Positions 9,624 through 22,489 are shown, numbered from the stretch's first letter. The stretch: 64,000 bases of DNA from Miscanthus floridulus (GCF_019320115.1 NC_089581.1:70018448-70082447); one strand, 5' to 3'. The notes: generated from the sequence alone by a model not told the origin. Made by a program: numbers and translations.

Positions 9624-12600
9624 TGTGGCAGAACCTCCTAAATTATAGGGCCCACATGCACCTGCCACTGTCCGACAACCTTTGACATCTATGCATATGT
9701 TTCCGTTAACTTAAGAAGACTGTCGGGTGTCCTTGGGGAACCCCGAATCATCCACGATTTCCGAGCAGGATCACATTATAGAGTCATTGTAGTATTACAA
9801 CATTTATTCAAATGTCTACACCAGAGTAAAAACAACGGAAGTCTTACAATAACATAATTTACAAAATAGTAGTTTCAAACTTCACAACTAAGTTCGATGA
9901 TTATTACAAAACAAAATAGTGGAGTGGCATTATAATATAATACAAAACACACAATGAAACTGCCCTGCCCAAGGGCCACACATTTACTTCTCATCGTCAT
10001 CACAAGGAACAACCGTCATGCAGCATGATCCAAAATAGATCTGCTCATGAGCCTCACCTGCAACAAGGGTCAACGAACCTTGAGTACAAAAGTACTCAAC
10101 AAGACTTAACCAAAATAGAACTGAGAAGACTCAGGAATGCAGGCTCAGGGATTCAAGGTATGGTTTTAGCAATAATCAAAGTTCTTTTGTGTAAAAGCTC
10201 TTTAACAAAATTCTTTACTTCAAAGGTAAAACTTTATAAGTACCACATATGAATCTGCCATGATCCATAATGAGATCATGAACTTCATATCAATCTCTTT
10301 CTCAAATCTTACTCAAGTTCTAGTTATTAAACTACGATGATGAACAGAGAAGTGAGTCTCCATAACCGAGGAGCAACGATGATTCAAACTAATTAAACCC
10401 AGCTGGGGATTCCATACCACACGACATATGCAGGTCCCTGACCTACATATACCAACCTACCCTCAGGTCCTCTAAAACAAAAATGGGTCCATGCCACCTG
10501 AGAATACACCACCAATCCAGCCCATTACCATGTGGGTACACGCTATTCTCGCCATCTCTCTACTCCCAGTGCGCGAATAGCCATTCTCGTAATAGAATCG
10601 CCAAGTTAAGGCTTACCGGAGTATGTGGTTAGTACTACAAAGTCTCACCGCACACAGTTCAACAACGGTACGGACCTTAACCGACACAGGCGGAAAGGAC
10701 CTACTCACAAGACCTCCATGTCTTGTGGCTCACACACACCTAGTCTGCCCGGTCTAGATTTATTACTCCACATGCTCATATTTTATGATCACATAAGTAA
10801 CCAAAGATCCATTTAAGATTCTCAGGTGACAGGTAATCACCCGACTAAGCATGACTAAGCATAACTAGTCATTTACGAATAAAACAGGTAATCAAGGTAG
10901 ATATGGAAAAGCAAGGCTGGTAATGCACCAATTAGGTTTCCACTTGACTTCTAATCACTTAATGCAGTACAGAAAAGCAAAAGCGAAATTAATTTGCAAA
11001 ACACAAGGTAGGGTTGTATGCATCCGGGGCTTGCCTTCGTTGACGAAAAAGTCCGATTCCTGCGACGTTCCACAAGTATTCGATCTGACCTCAACAGACA
11101 GATTAACCTCCTCAGCAACTTGATTAACTATCATGTGTTCACCTTCGTTCACTACACGTAGTAATAATGCCATGTTTAACATGATGTGGAATACGAAACA
11201 TGATGCTTGATGATGGATGCAAAAATTAACAACTGGAATACAACTTTCCTTCGCGGTATAGTTACAAGTCAAACTAACTAAACCTTTCCAGAATACTAAC
11301 ACCAATTGCCAAAGATCATTACCAACTAATGACCCAAGGACATCACTCAATCAAAAATTCAAACAAAACCTAAATCACTAAAGGTTACTATTTGCTTTTA
11401 TGAATTAATTAATTAATTAAGAATTATGAAATAAATCAACTTGTTCCAATTGACCTCAAAATTTTTGTAAATGTTTATCACATGATAAATAGGTGGCAAA
11501 ACAATTTTCATAATTTTTGGATAAATAAATAAGCCTAAAAAAATCATGGAAATTCATTTATTAATTAATTGAGCAGTTTTCATCACATTCAAAAAGTACT
11601 GAAAACATTATTTCATATTTTTCTTAAATACTATGCATCATAGAGAAGTCACACAATAATTTTCATAATTTTTGGAGCTCTTAATAAATCTACACAAAAA
11701 TAACAAATTACATCACTATTCATTCAAATATGAAAATAGAAAAAATTCCATTTGAACGCTGAGTCACTGACAAAGGGACCCCACTTGTCATCCCCAACCT
11801 CGCACGTTTGACCACACTGGCGACTGCACTGACCAACATAAACTCGCCGATGGCGAGACCAACGACGACGGCCAAAGCACCAAAACATTCCCCACACTAC
11901 CCCGCATCGATTGACGGCACAACCTTGAGCAATTACAGCGAGGCACGAGCTTAACATCGGCCATGGCGGCCATGATGGCGCGGCTACGCTACACCGGCAA
12001 AATGACGGTGGTAACAGTTAAACCAATGGCCTAGGAAGACTCAGGAGCTTACCACGAACGCGCTGGAGTCGATGGTCGAACCGAAAGATCAACGGAGATA
12101 CTGGTCGACGTGCCCAGCAACTCCAGCGACGCAAGCGACGGTGACGGCGGTTAAACAGAGACTACAGTGGACAAAATGGTCAATCAATGAGGCAGCAAGA
12201 ACCATGGCAACAAGGCGAAGCCGGAGCTATGCAAATCAGGGACAGAGGCGCACCGGAGAGCCACGGTCACGGTGAAGCGCACTCAACGAAGATTTTGCCG
12301 GCCGTGAGGAAGAAACGTGACGAGCGATAGTTCCCGATGAAATCAAGCCACAAGGACTGGTTGGCTACACATGCAAGGAACTAGCGGAGCTAGGACATGC
12401 TTTGCTATGATGGCGCAGGCGCTGGTTCGACGGCAAAAGCTCAACGGAGCTATGGCAATGGCGGCGGTGAAAACAGAGGAAGGGAGCGGGGGCAAACGGC
12501 GACGGCCAAGGCTAAATAGAGCGGCTCAGAAGCGCAAGGAAGCCACACAGGAGACTTCTCCGTGCCAGTGCGAAGTCGAGGACGTCCACGCGCGTGCCTA

Positions 12601-13198
12601 GAAGCGAACCGAAGGTCGCCGGCAATGTAGCTTAGACGGTGAACACTGTTCACATAATTTACAGAATTGCCCTTCGTTTTCAAATTCAAATTACTCCCAA
12701 ATTTGTGTAACAACTCAAAAATCTCCAAAAATAAAAGTTATTCAAAATTCAAAGTTCTACAACTTTGCTTTTATAATCAGCCCCTAATTCGTTCTACATT
12801 TTGAAATGGACTTTTGAATTCAAATAGGTGACATTTAACGAATTATGCCTTTTTGAATTACTTCAAATTTTGCATAACAACTTTAAAAACTCCAAAAACA
12901 AACTTTATATAACTTGTCAAGCTCTACACTTTTTCTTTTGGGCTCAACCCGAAAATATGCTTAGATTTTGAAATGAGTTTTCAGGGTAGGATTTAAATGC
13001 TGAAAATCAGGGTTTTCTCGAAAATTCAAAATCCAAACAAACTTTGAACTTGAGTCAAACAATACAATTCAACACATACCACATCAATATAAACTTATTT
13101 TAGTGTATGCATCTCAAAGTTTTCACCAAATGCCAAATGCTTTGCAATGCATATGTTGACATGTCAGGTTTTAGTATTTAAACACCCGAGGTGTTACA
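9624..13198 (-). mobile_element. solo LTR, Tekay family 1, reversed
   Basis: 3575 bp, bounded by TGTGGCAGAACC and GGTGTTACA (reverse complement of TGTAACACC...CCACA) and flanked by the perfect TSD CGGCA (9619-9623 and 13199-13203). Its sequence is the reverse complement of the LTRs at 1-3445 and 28521-32117, including the hairpin block (10081-10098, 10823-10843), a GC-rich tract (about 11780-12640) and AT-rich parts. No internal retrotransposon sequence remains, so it is the product of LTR-LTR recombination. ORFs within it (for example 11724-11957, 12371-12601) are not supported as genes. Confidence 0.95.
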
Positions 13199-13203
13199 CG
13201 GCA

Positions 13204-14660
13204 GCTCCTGGCGGGATGGTGTTTTGTTCTCGAGGCTTTGGTGGGTGCGCGCGAACGCACCCACCGGGTGTAGCCCCTGAGGCCCTGGAGGAGTGGATTT
13301 ATTCCTCAAGGGGCTTTTCTCATGTTGAGTGAGGGGTTTTATCGCATTTACCGAGCCCCCGAGTGTGAGTTCGGGTCGCTGGGTCTTGGTTTGGTTGTAG
13401 GGAGAGCCCTCGAGCCTCTGCTCAGAGCAAGAGGGTGATCTAGAGTTTCCCTATCTTTTTTGCGTGGCCCTCGCGCATCCTTTTTGTTTGGAAGGAGGGG
13501 TGCTTATTGCATTTACCGAGCCCCTGAGTGCAAGTTCGGGTCGCTGGGTCTCGGTTTGGTTGTAGGGAGAGCCCCCGAGCCTCTGCTCGGAGCAAGAGGG
13601 CGATCAGGAGTTTTTGTGACTTTTTTGCGCGGCCCTCATGCATCCTTTTCATTTGGAAGGTGGGGTGCTTATCACGTTTACCGAGCCCCCAAGTGTGAGT
13701 TTGGGTCGCTGGGTCTCGATTTGGTTGTAGGGAGAGCCCCCAAGCCTCTGCTCAGAGCAAGAGGGTGATCAAGAGTTTCCCTATCTTTTTTGTGCGGCCC
13801 TCGTGCATCCTTTTCGTTCAGAAGGAGCGGTTGTTTGCCGAGCCCCCGAGTGCGAGTTCGGGTCGCTGGGTCTCGACTTGGTTGCAGGAAGAACCCCCGA
13901 GCCTCTACTCAGAGCGAGAGGGTGATCAGGAGTTTCCCTGTCTTTTTTGCACGGCCCTCACGCATCCTTTTCGTTCGGAAGGAGGGGTGGAGTATGCCAG
14001 GCTACCCTTGGTGGGCGAGCAGTGACACCTCTAGTGAGCTGTTACCGGGTAAGTCTGAGTGGAGGCACATGCCCCATTCGATAGGGGTCGGCTAGCGGTC
14101 CAGAGACGCACTCCAAAAGTACCAGAGGGCTTCTCTAGTGGGTCCTAGGGCCGTTCGATTGTCCCCGGGGGCTCGGTGCCTCCCTACGGTGGGATCCCAT
14201 TCAGAGACCTCCCTGCCGGTCTCGGACACGACTTAGGGCATCCTAAGCAATTGCTTGCTTGGGCCTCGGCCATGTACGAGCTCGCCCATAGTCATCCCTG
14301 ACTCTATTTGTCCTAGGGCGGCTGTCGAGACCCTCGGGGCCTAGCCTTCAAACCCCTGGACCGTAACGGGCTTGGTGCCCAGTTCCTTAGTCTGAAAGGA
14401 ATCAGGTGGGGGATATTCCCTTCCCATCGGCTGATGATGGTGGACGTGCCTTTTGAGGCGGTTCCTTGGGGAGACGGAACGGCGCCTGCTATCGCTGTGG
14501 TCAAATGCGACGTGTCGTCTACGGATGGGACGTTACTGTGTACGCGCGGTTAATAAGAAAAAGGTGGACGCATGGGTAGTTTGGTCAGATCTGGATTAAC
14601 TGCGCTAGATCTGAGGGGAAACTTCCCTGGTTTCGTCGCCCGTCCATTTTGCCCTCTTCC
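13204..14660. repeat. Tat internal GC-rich region with 165-bp minisatellite
   Basis: Four copies of a unit containing ggtcgctgggtct lie at 13374, 13539, 13704 and 13861, with periods 165, 165 and 157. The array spans about 13336-14000. Each unit carries gagcccccgag-like and gagcctctgctc-like blocks. From 14000 to 14660 the sequence is unique and GC-rich. The region lies upstream of the plus-strand gene and downstream of the element's pol, so it could be the promoter region of that gene. Overlapping ORFs here (13460-13768, 13765-14025, 13790-14095) are repeat shadows. Confidence 0.85.
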
Positions 14661-14667
14661 CTCCCTC

Positions 14668-14675
14668 ATAAATAT
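14668..14675 (+). promoter_or_regulatory. candidate TATA box of the antisense gene
   Basis: CATAAATA stands out in a GC-rich setting about 150 bases before ATG 14818 and 240 bases before ATG 14906. It is followed by a purine-rich GA-repeat leader (14751-14817), typical of plant 5' untranslated regions. It supports a separate promoter opposite to pol. The start site is inferred. Confidence 0.45.
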
Positions 14676-14905
14676 GTGATGAGCCATGCCTCGCCCCTCC
14701 TTACCTTGCCTGCGTTCGCCATTTCTGCCCTCGAGCGGTTGCTAAGAACAGAGGAAGAGAGCGCCGGGGAGAAGAAGGGAGAAGGGGGAGGAAAGGAGAG
14801 AGAGAGATAGCGAGAGCATGCCTTACCGCCGTGGCCACATTCTCCACTGCACCCATGCCCAGTGGTGTTGTTGTCCTCTAGGTGGATCCTTGGGGTTCGT
14901 CTAAC

Positions 14906-17900
14906 ATGTCTACGACGACGCTATAGTCGCTCATCGACGACGGTCTCCTCTGCCCGATCACCGACCCCAACAGACCAGAGTGGATTGCTCCGAGGGGCGA
15001 GCTGGAGCCAAGGCCACATGATGGCTACATCATGAGCTTCGTGGCCTTCCATGAGCATGGCCTTGGCTTGCCAGCGGACCGGTTCATGCGGGCGCTCCCG
15101 CATTACTACGGCGTGGAGCTCCACAATTTCAACCCCAACTCCATCGCGCAGGCGGACATCTTCGTCGCTATCTGCAAGGGGTACCTAGGCATCGCTCCCC
15201 ACTGGGAGCTGTGGCTCCACTTCTTTCGGGCAGGGCTCAACACCAAGCCAGTGGGTATGGCGGGCATGCGGAAGGTGTTGAGGGCCGGCGGCTGCACTCT
15301 CCAAGTGCGCCAAGATAGGCAGCCCTTCTACATCCTAGCCCAACTCGTGTCGTCCAACCGTCGCTGGTACAACAGCTGGTTCTACCTCCGCAATGATGAC
15401 GGCGGGCTTCCCTCCTATACTAGGTGGGTTGTGGAGAGCCAGCTAGAGAGGTGGAGGTACGGCATCCCATTGGCTAATCAGCCCAAGCTATAGCCGCTCT
15501 TGAAGGTGCTGGAGAGGATACACAGCCATGGCCCTACGGTGGCCATGGTCGTGGTGGCCTTCCACCACCAGAGGGTGCTGCCGCTGATGGCTCGGTGGCA
15601 ATGCCTGTTCAAGATGACACCGGGTGAGCCGATCGACGGCATCTGGTTGTCCACCGTCGCCCTTTCCAACGAGGAGGTTCTACGTCGGGTGAGAGAGATG
15701 ACGGAGGGGTGGCAGAGGAGCGGTGATCTAACCCCATTCCCGATGCGCCCATCGTGGGGGTACATCTCTCTGGTGAGTCATGCATCGCTGTGGCCCTCGA
15801 GGCCTCCTTGCTCCTGATGTTTTCAATTTGCTCCCTTATTTGCATTTGCCATTCCTACAGGGGATGAGGGATGTGCGAGCCTCCCCACCACCCATTCTTG
15901 AGGACGTAGGGCGGCAAGCGGAGAACAGAGCACACACCGAGGCATACAAGGAGCGAAAGGACGCTGAGGAGGCAAGGCGCAAGAGGAAGAGCCTCAAGCG
16001 TAATGAGCTAGAGAAACATCGCCGGCAACAGAGGCACGACGGTCTCTTAGAGGAGCCGTCTCCATCATCGTTGTCGAGGGATTCTTTGAGTGATGATGAC
16101 GAAGGCGACGTAGGGTGGGGTCCCCTAGACCATCTCCCTGGCATCAGGGAGATGGCGCCTAGGGCATCAGTGAGCGGCCTAGCGTCTTTAGGAGGAGGAG
16201 GAGAGGATGCCTCGGGGTAGGCGATCACTCGCCCCGGGACTGAGGCCGACATGCCTGAGACACGGGCGTTGGGGAAGTGCGCCGTCAGCCTGATGGGCTC
16301 GATGGCAGAGGTGGAGCGGGCGACGGTGGGGGCGACTCAACCGCCTCCACAGAGGGTCGAGGGGGCATCAGAGTCCGGCGAGGGCTGGCCAGTACCGGTG
16401 GACATGGGTGTCGTGCCACCACCGCCGCCACCGCCGTTGTCGAGGACGAGGGACGCGGTGTGGAAGCTATTATGTCCCTGTTCGAGGTAAGTGTTTTGTC
16501 AGTGGAGTTTGCAGCATCTCCCACTCGTTCTTTGGTCGTATGTTGACCTCGTGAGTGCTTTGTCTTCAGCCGGAAGCGTCAGGTGGAAGCGCCCGCCCTG
16601 GCGCCACGTAAGGCGCTCAAGGTGAGCACTGGCTCCACCGCCTGATGGGTGGCAGATGCGCAGGCCGCCATACAGCGTGGCGCGGTGTCGGCTAGGGCCG
16701 ACCTGAAGGAGCCGGTCGCCCAAGGAGAGGCTACCGAGGCGGACATGAAGCAGGTAGGGGAGGAGGTGCCTACGCCCCGCGAGGCCGAGGCCCTTGAGTC
16801 AAGTGAAGCCGAGGCACCTTCAATTGCTGAGGCCACTAAGGGTGAGGTCAAGGCCCCTAGGACCTCCGAGGCCGAGGTGGCGGAGGCCGGGGCTTCTAGG
16901 GCTTCCGAAGCCGAGGTGGCGGACGCCGAGGCTCATGGGACCACCAAGGCCGAGGTGGCGGAGGCTGGAGCTCCCGGGCCCACCAAGGCCGAGGTGGCGG
17001 AGGCTGGCTTGGGCGCGACGGAGCCGATGGCCCAGGATGCGGAGATGGAGGCGGGGCAAGCTTCGGTACCGCCCCCGGTCCAAGACCCACCGCTATCGCT
17101 GGAGAGCGCCCGGGAGGTGGAGGTTCATTCAATCTCCTTCGACGATACTTCCCGGGGAAGGAGGTGGCGGACGCTGAGGCGGCCAGCACCACAGAGCAGC
17201 TAGCTCTGACTTCTGGTGAGGGAAGCTTGGCCCTCATCCGAGTATAACCCGAGCCCCGTGGGTGGGATAGCCCGCATGTTTTGTGGTGGAGCCGGGACAA
17301 CCCTAAGGGGGAGCCTCTATTCGCCCTCGAGGACGTGGACGAGGGGAGGCACTGGGGCTCCTTTGAGCAATTCCATCAGCTGGCGGAGCGGTCACTGCGG
17401 ACAGCACTGTCCGTCGTAGCTGACAACCTGCCTGGTGTTGCCCTGGTACGTGCTTTCTTTCCTCGTGCGATGTCATCTTTTTCTTGAGTTTTCTTGCAGT
17501 GCTTGACGTTTGTTCTGCCTATCTAGGAGCTCGAGGTCCGGTCCCTTGAGAAGTCAATGTTCCTCCAGTGGGAGAGGGACATCTAGGACCAGCTCCGGTA
17601 GTAGAAGGACCTGCTTGCCAATGCTAATGAGCTTCTATCGGCTCAGAGCGTGGTAAAGGAGGACCTCCGCCTTCGCTGTGCTAACATGAAGGCCGAGGCG
17701 GCCATGGCTCGGGAGCAAGCTACCCCTTTAGCAGCACAGATCAAGGAGCTAGAGGAGGAGCTGACCCGGGTGGCTGGCGAGCGGGACACCTTCAGGTCCC
17801 AGGCCGAATAAGAGGCGACCTCTACCAAGGTCATCACCGAGCAGCTGGAGGCGGAGCAGGGTGTGCACCTACTGATGAAAGGTGCCCTGTCGGAGGCTAT

Positions 17901-18624
17901 CAAGGTGGCCGAGGCCTCCTGGGTCGAGGCCTTAGCCTGGAAGGAAAAGGCTGAGGATGAGTCCTGTTGAGCCACGCCCTTTGTTTTATTTGTTTTTCTT
18001 GCGTTCGACCCCTAACTCCCTGATGTGACGCAGAGCTAGAGAGGGAGGCTTCCAGGGTGGCCGAGGCCTCTCGGGTTGAGGTCCAAAACTAGAGGGAGAA
18101 AGTCGAGGGTGAGTCTTGTAGGCTTGCGCCCCTGTTCGGCTTGTTTTTTCCATGCTTAACCCCATCCCACCTATCTTGGCGCAGGGTTGGAGGAAGTCAC
18201 CTGGGTAGCTAAGGCCTCCATCGTAATGCAGGCGGTGCTCGAGGCTGAGATCTGAGAGCACAACGCGCTACAGAGCGCCGCCCATATCACCTGCGAGGCC
18301 CTGGAGGTCAGAGGGGTCGAGTCGGGCAGCTCCCTTGGGAGCCTCTTGATCGCATTGAGCGGCCGAGTCCACGAGCGACTTCGGAGGGCGCTGCATACAG
18401 GCATCAAATGCACCCTGGCCGTCGTGTCCTCGCACTACATCGGCATCGACCTCGAGGCCATCAGCGACGGTTACATCATGGCTAAGGATGATGAGAAGGC
18501 CAAGGAGGAGGTCATGAAGCTGGTGGAGGGGATTGAGGCCCCTGGCACGGCACTGGTCAGGTTGTTCGAAGAGGAGGTGGTTCCTCCCACGCCGACCACC
18601 GACGCTGGCGACCCTGAGTTTTGA
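14906..18624 (+). pseudogene. antisense multi-exon gene of the Tat element (Transposase_28-like N-terminus, coiled coil), broken
   Basis: A plus-strand gene facing away from pol. Exon 1 (from ATG 14906, same frame as 15032-15493 and 15500-15772) encodes a globular domain (motifs GLPADRFMRALPHYYGVELHNF, split here: GLPADRFMRAL then PHYYGVELHNF; also PHWELWLHFFRAG). I recognise it as the 'putative gypsy type transposon' domain of grass elements. Introns with GT...AG ends are visible at 15773-15860, 16487-16569, 17446-17526 and 18109-18184, with another likely near 17960-18033. Middle exons are acidic and contain tandem EAEVAEAGA-type repeats (about 16740-17010). The 3' exons are Ala/Glu-rich coiled coil, ending at TGA 18622. 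Stops break it: TAG 14924, 15491, 17583, 18091 and others. Function is unknown; extra ORFs of this kind are known in Tat-lineage elements. Confidence 0.72.
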
Positions 18625-19243
18625 CCTGGGCCAAAGGGGCCATGTAAATAGATTAGGACATACATCATTGTACTATGATGCTTGTGGCCATTGAGGCCTT
18701 TTAAAGTACTTATGTGTATATGCTTTTTAATCATTTTTTATTGTATTTCCGAGCCTCTGCCCTCTGTCTCGTCTTTGAACATATCTCTTGCAAAAAACTT
18801 CCTCGGAGCCTAAGCTGCCCTTCGGGCAAAAGGTGGTGAGGGAGTTGCCGTAGCCCAGAGGCATAGGCCGTCTCGCAGCTTGGCCAGCCTTTTGGCCCTG
18901 AGACAGACTTTCGGTCCTTAGGTTTTTTACAATCGATTTGTCAGAGTATGCGAGAGAGTTTGGCGTAGAAATTTTTCAAAAAATGACTAAAAATGGTGTC
19001 TAGGACTTAGGGGGTCCCCCCTTCTAGCCCCCAAGGGAGGCTCGGTTCAGCAGAGGCAGAGCCGAGTCTTGTTCGAGCCCCACGGTGGGCACCTCTACAG
19101 AGGCAGAGCCGAGTCTCCCTTATAGCATTATCGTAATGCTGATCCCCCATCGATGGGCTCGGGGGGTTTCTTGAAAAATTAGAACAACTAAAGAACGCTT
19201 CTTTATTGTATTTCAAGAAACAATGTATACAATGCTTGGAAAT
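18625..19243. other. intergenic gap between convergent antisense gene and pol
   Basis: 620 bases that separate the 3' end of the plus-strand gene from the 3' end of the minus-strand pol. A possible polyadenylation region follows the plus-strand stop (T-rich, about 18700-18750). No coding sequence was seen. Confidence 0.6.
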
Positions 19244-20330
19244 TTAAGGGTAGAAGCAATGTAGATGTTCTATATTCCAAGCGTTGGTGAGGATTTCGCC
19301 CTTCTCATTGGCTAGCTTGTAGGTCCCGGGCTTTAGCACTTGGGCGATGATGTATGGTCCTTCCCATGGCGGGGTCAGCTTGTGGCGGCCCTTAATGCTC
19401 TGCCTCAGTCTCAGCTCTAGGTCGCCCACTTTCAGGTCTCGGCTTCGAATGCGCTAGGCTTGATAGCATCGTAGGGCTTGCTGGTACTTGGCCGAGTGTA
19501 GCAGCGCAACGTCTTGGGCTTCCTCCAGTTGGTCAAGGGCGTCCTCACGGGCAGTGCGGTTGCTTTGCTCGTTGTAGGCCTGTAGCCTCGGGGAACCATA
19601 CTCCAAGTTAGTGGGGAGGATGGCCTTGGCACCATAGACTAGGAAGAACGGTGTGAACCCCGCAGCTCGGCTCGGAGTGTTCCTCATGCTCTAGATGACC
19701 GACGGGAGTTCGGCAAGCCATTTCTTGCCAAATTTCTTCAACTGGTTGTATATTCTTGGCTTGAGACCCTGTAGGATCATACCATTGGCACGTTCTACTT
19801 GGCCGTTTGTCCTAGGGTGTCCTATGGCCGACCAGGCCACATGGATGTGGTGGTCATCACAGAACATCAAGAACTTGTGGCCAGTGAATTGTGTCCCATT
19901 GTTAGTGATGATGGTGTTTGGAACCCTGAACCTGTGGATGATATCAGTGAGGAATAGCACCGCTTGCTCAGATTTGATTCGAGTGATCAGACGAGCCTCG
20001 ATCCACTTGGAGAACTTGTCAATAGCTACCAGCAAATGGGTATAGCCCTCGGGGGCCTTCTACAGAGGCCTAACCATGTCCAGCCCCCATACGGCGAATG
20101 GCCATGTAATGGGGATGGTTTGGAGGGCTTGGGCCAGGAGGTGTGTCTACCACGCATAGTACTGGCATCCCTCGCAGGAGCGTACCAGCTTGGTGGCGTC
20201 AGCAACCGCCGTTGGTTAGTAGAACCCTTGATGGAAGGCGTTTCCGATGAGCGTCCGAGGCACTACATGGTGCCCGTAGGCTCCCGCGTGCAAGTCCCAA
20301 AGTAGGGCTTGGCCTGCCTCGGTGGTGATG
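19244..20330 (-). pseudogene. Tat integrase
   Basis: On the minus strand: a zinc-finger region (HAGAYGHH ... CEGCQYY, about 20310-20140), the catalytic core (KFSKWIEA, TNNGTQFTGHKF, NGQVERANG; about 20080-19690) and the C-terminal region ending in PPWEGPYIIAQV ... NAWNIEHLHCFYP (19429-19244). In the core the second catalytic acidic position reads Asn (TNNGTQF), so the active site is damaged. Stops include TAG between core and C-terminus near 19690 and near 19455. There is no chromodomain, as expected for Tat and unlike the surrounding Tekay element. Confidence 0.87.
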
Positions 20331-20699
20331 CACCGTTGGAGGATGCCAGATGGGCTTTGCTTGTACAACTCGCCGTTGCTAAGGACGTAAGTTTTGGCTC
20401 ATCGTGCAAGCCATCGGGCTTCGGTCCTATCTGCAGGAAGCTCTCCTCGAATGAGGCAATCAAGGAATGGGACTCGCTAGTCCATGCCCTGGTCAGCCTC
20501 GGGAGGCTCTGCGTTGATTTCCATGGCCTCAGGCTCGGCCGTAGGGGTCTCGGTGACAGAGGAGGCCTCGGGCCCTGCGGTGGGCTCGACCGGTGGGCCC
20601 TCTTCTACCACCGAGGCGTAGTCGATGGAAGGCTTGTGGAGGTCTCTGGCGAAGATGTTTGGGGGGACGGGGGCCCATGCTGATGCCATCTTTGCCAGT

Positions 20700-21060
20700 T
20701 CATCCGCGGCCTCGTTGAATTTTCACACAATGTGGTTGAGTTCGAGGCCGTCGAACTTGTCTTCTAGGTGACGTACCAACTTGCAGTACGCCTCCATTTT
20801 GGGGTCATGGCAGTTCGACTCCTTCATCACTTGATCGACGACGAGCTATGAATCGCCCCGTATGTCAATACGCCGTACTCCAAGTTCAATGGCGATCTAC
20901 AAGCCATTGACGAGGGCTTCGTACTCGGCTACATTGTTGGAGGCGGGGAAGTAGAGCCGGATCATGTAGCGCATGTGCACTCCGAGGAGTGAGATGAAGA
21001 GCAGACCTGCGCCTGCCCCGTTCTTCATCAGGGACCCATCAAAGTACATGGTCCAGCATT
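20700..21060 (-). pseudogene. second (additional) RNase H of Tat element
   Basis: Downstream of the ordinary RNase H, the minus strand encodes YFDGSLMKNGAGAGLLF, then ASNNVAEYEALVNGL, then a DIRGDS-type strand. This is the order of catalytic acidic residues in an RNase HI-type fold (D...E...D). In-frame stops follow VNGL and RGDS. A second RNase H between RT-RNaseH and integrase is the hallmark of the Tat/Ogre lineage and is the main basis for this classification. Confidence 0.78.
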
Positions 21061-21124
21061 TCACCTAGATTTGAGCAGGTGGCAGTTGGGTGTCGGTCCA
21101 CTCAGCCACAAAATTGACCAAGAC

Positions 21125-22483
21125 CTAGGATTTAATTGCTTTCCGAGGCGCAAAAGACAGGGCTTCCCCCATGAGTTCAACGGCCCACTTGGCTATTCTA
21201 CCTGAGGCCTCCCAGTTCTGGATTATCTCTCCCAGAGGGAAAGATGACACCACGGTCACCAGGTGGGACTCGAAGTAGTGACGCAGCTTGCGTTGAGCCA
21301 AGACTATGGCGTAGATAAGCTTTTGGAGATGGGGGTAGTGTGTCTTAGTCTCAAAAAGCACCTCGCTGATGAAGTAAATAGGTCGTTGGATGGGTAGAGC
21401 ATGCCCCTCTTCCTGCCTCTCGGCCACTACGGCCGAGCTGACCACTTGGGTCATTGTGGCGATGTAGAGTAAGAGGGCCTCGCACTTGGTCGGTGGCACC
21501 AGGACCGGAGGATTGGTGAGCAGTGCCTTGAGCTTAGTGAGGGCTTCCTTGGCCTCGGGGGTCCAAGAAAAGCGTTCGGATTTTCTCAGGAGGCGCTATA
21601 GAGGCAAGCCTTTTTCGCCAAGGCACGAGATGAAGCAGCTCAGGGCCACAAGGCATCCCATAACCCTCTGCACTCCCTTAAGGTCTCGGATTGGTCCCAT
21701 GTTGGTCACGGCCGAGACCTTCTCTAGGTTGGCCTCGATGCCGTGCTCCGAGACTATGAATCCCAAGAGCATGCCTCGAGGGACCCCAAAGACACACTTC
21801 TCGGGGTTGAGCTTGATGCCCTTCTCTCTGAGGCATTTGAAGGCTATCTCCAAGTCATTGATGAGATCATTGGCCTTTCTAGACTTGACCATGATGTCAT
21901 CCACATAGGCCTCGATGGTTTGCCCAATGTGCTCGCCAAAGACCTGGGTCATGCACCGCTGGTATGTGGCCCCTGCATTTCTGAGGCTGAATGGCATAGT
22001 CACATAGCAGTACATGCCGAATGGGGTGATGAAAGAAGTTGTGAGCTGGTCAGATTCTTTCATCTTGATTTGATGGTAACCGGAATATGCATCAAGGAAA
22101 GATAAGGTTTCGCATCCCGCAGTGGAGTCAATGATTTGGTCAATTCGGGGTAATGGGAATGGGACTTTTGGACATGCTTTATTCAAACCGGTGTAGTCTA
22201 CACACATCCTCCACTTCCCATTTTTCTTCTTAACTAATACAGGATTAGCTAACCACTCTGGATGGGACACTTCCTTGATGAATCCGGCCACCAAAAGCTT
22301 CTGCACCTCCTCACCGATGGCCCTGCGCTTTTCCTCGTTGAATCGGCACAGGCGCTGCTTTACCGGTCTAGAGCCGGCCCAGATGTCCAAGGCATGCTCG
22401 GCGACCTCCCTCGGTATGCCCGGCATGTCCGAGGGACTCCACGTGAATACATCGGCATTCGTGCAGAGAAAGTCGACAAGCAC
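21125..22483 (-). pseudogene. Tat reverse transcriptase and first RNase H
   Basis: The longest open stretch of the element (22483-21596, 295 codons) holds RT: LLVAGFIKEVSHPEWLANPV, VKKKNGKWRMCVDYTGLNKA, FLDAYSGYHQIKM and the catalytic YVDDIMVKS, followed by thumb sequence. After one or more stops near 21596 the frame continues as RNase H (21560-21125; KTHYPHLQKLIYAIVLAQRKLRHYF). Catalytic aspartates of RT are intact. Several plus-strand ORFs over this interval (21743-22105, 22262-22924, 22275-22772) are antisense shadows. Confidence 0.92.
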
Positions 22484-22489
22484 GGCTTC

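Noticed and set aside
15836..16252. Minus-strand 138-codon ORF in the Tat internal region
   Set aside because: Antisense of the coiled-coil exon of the plus-strand gene, Ser/Pro-rich because of GC content.
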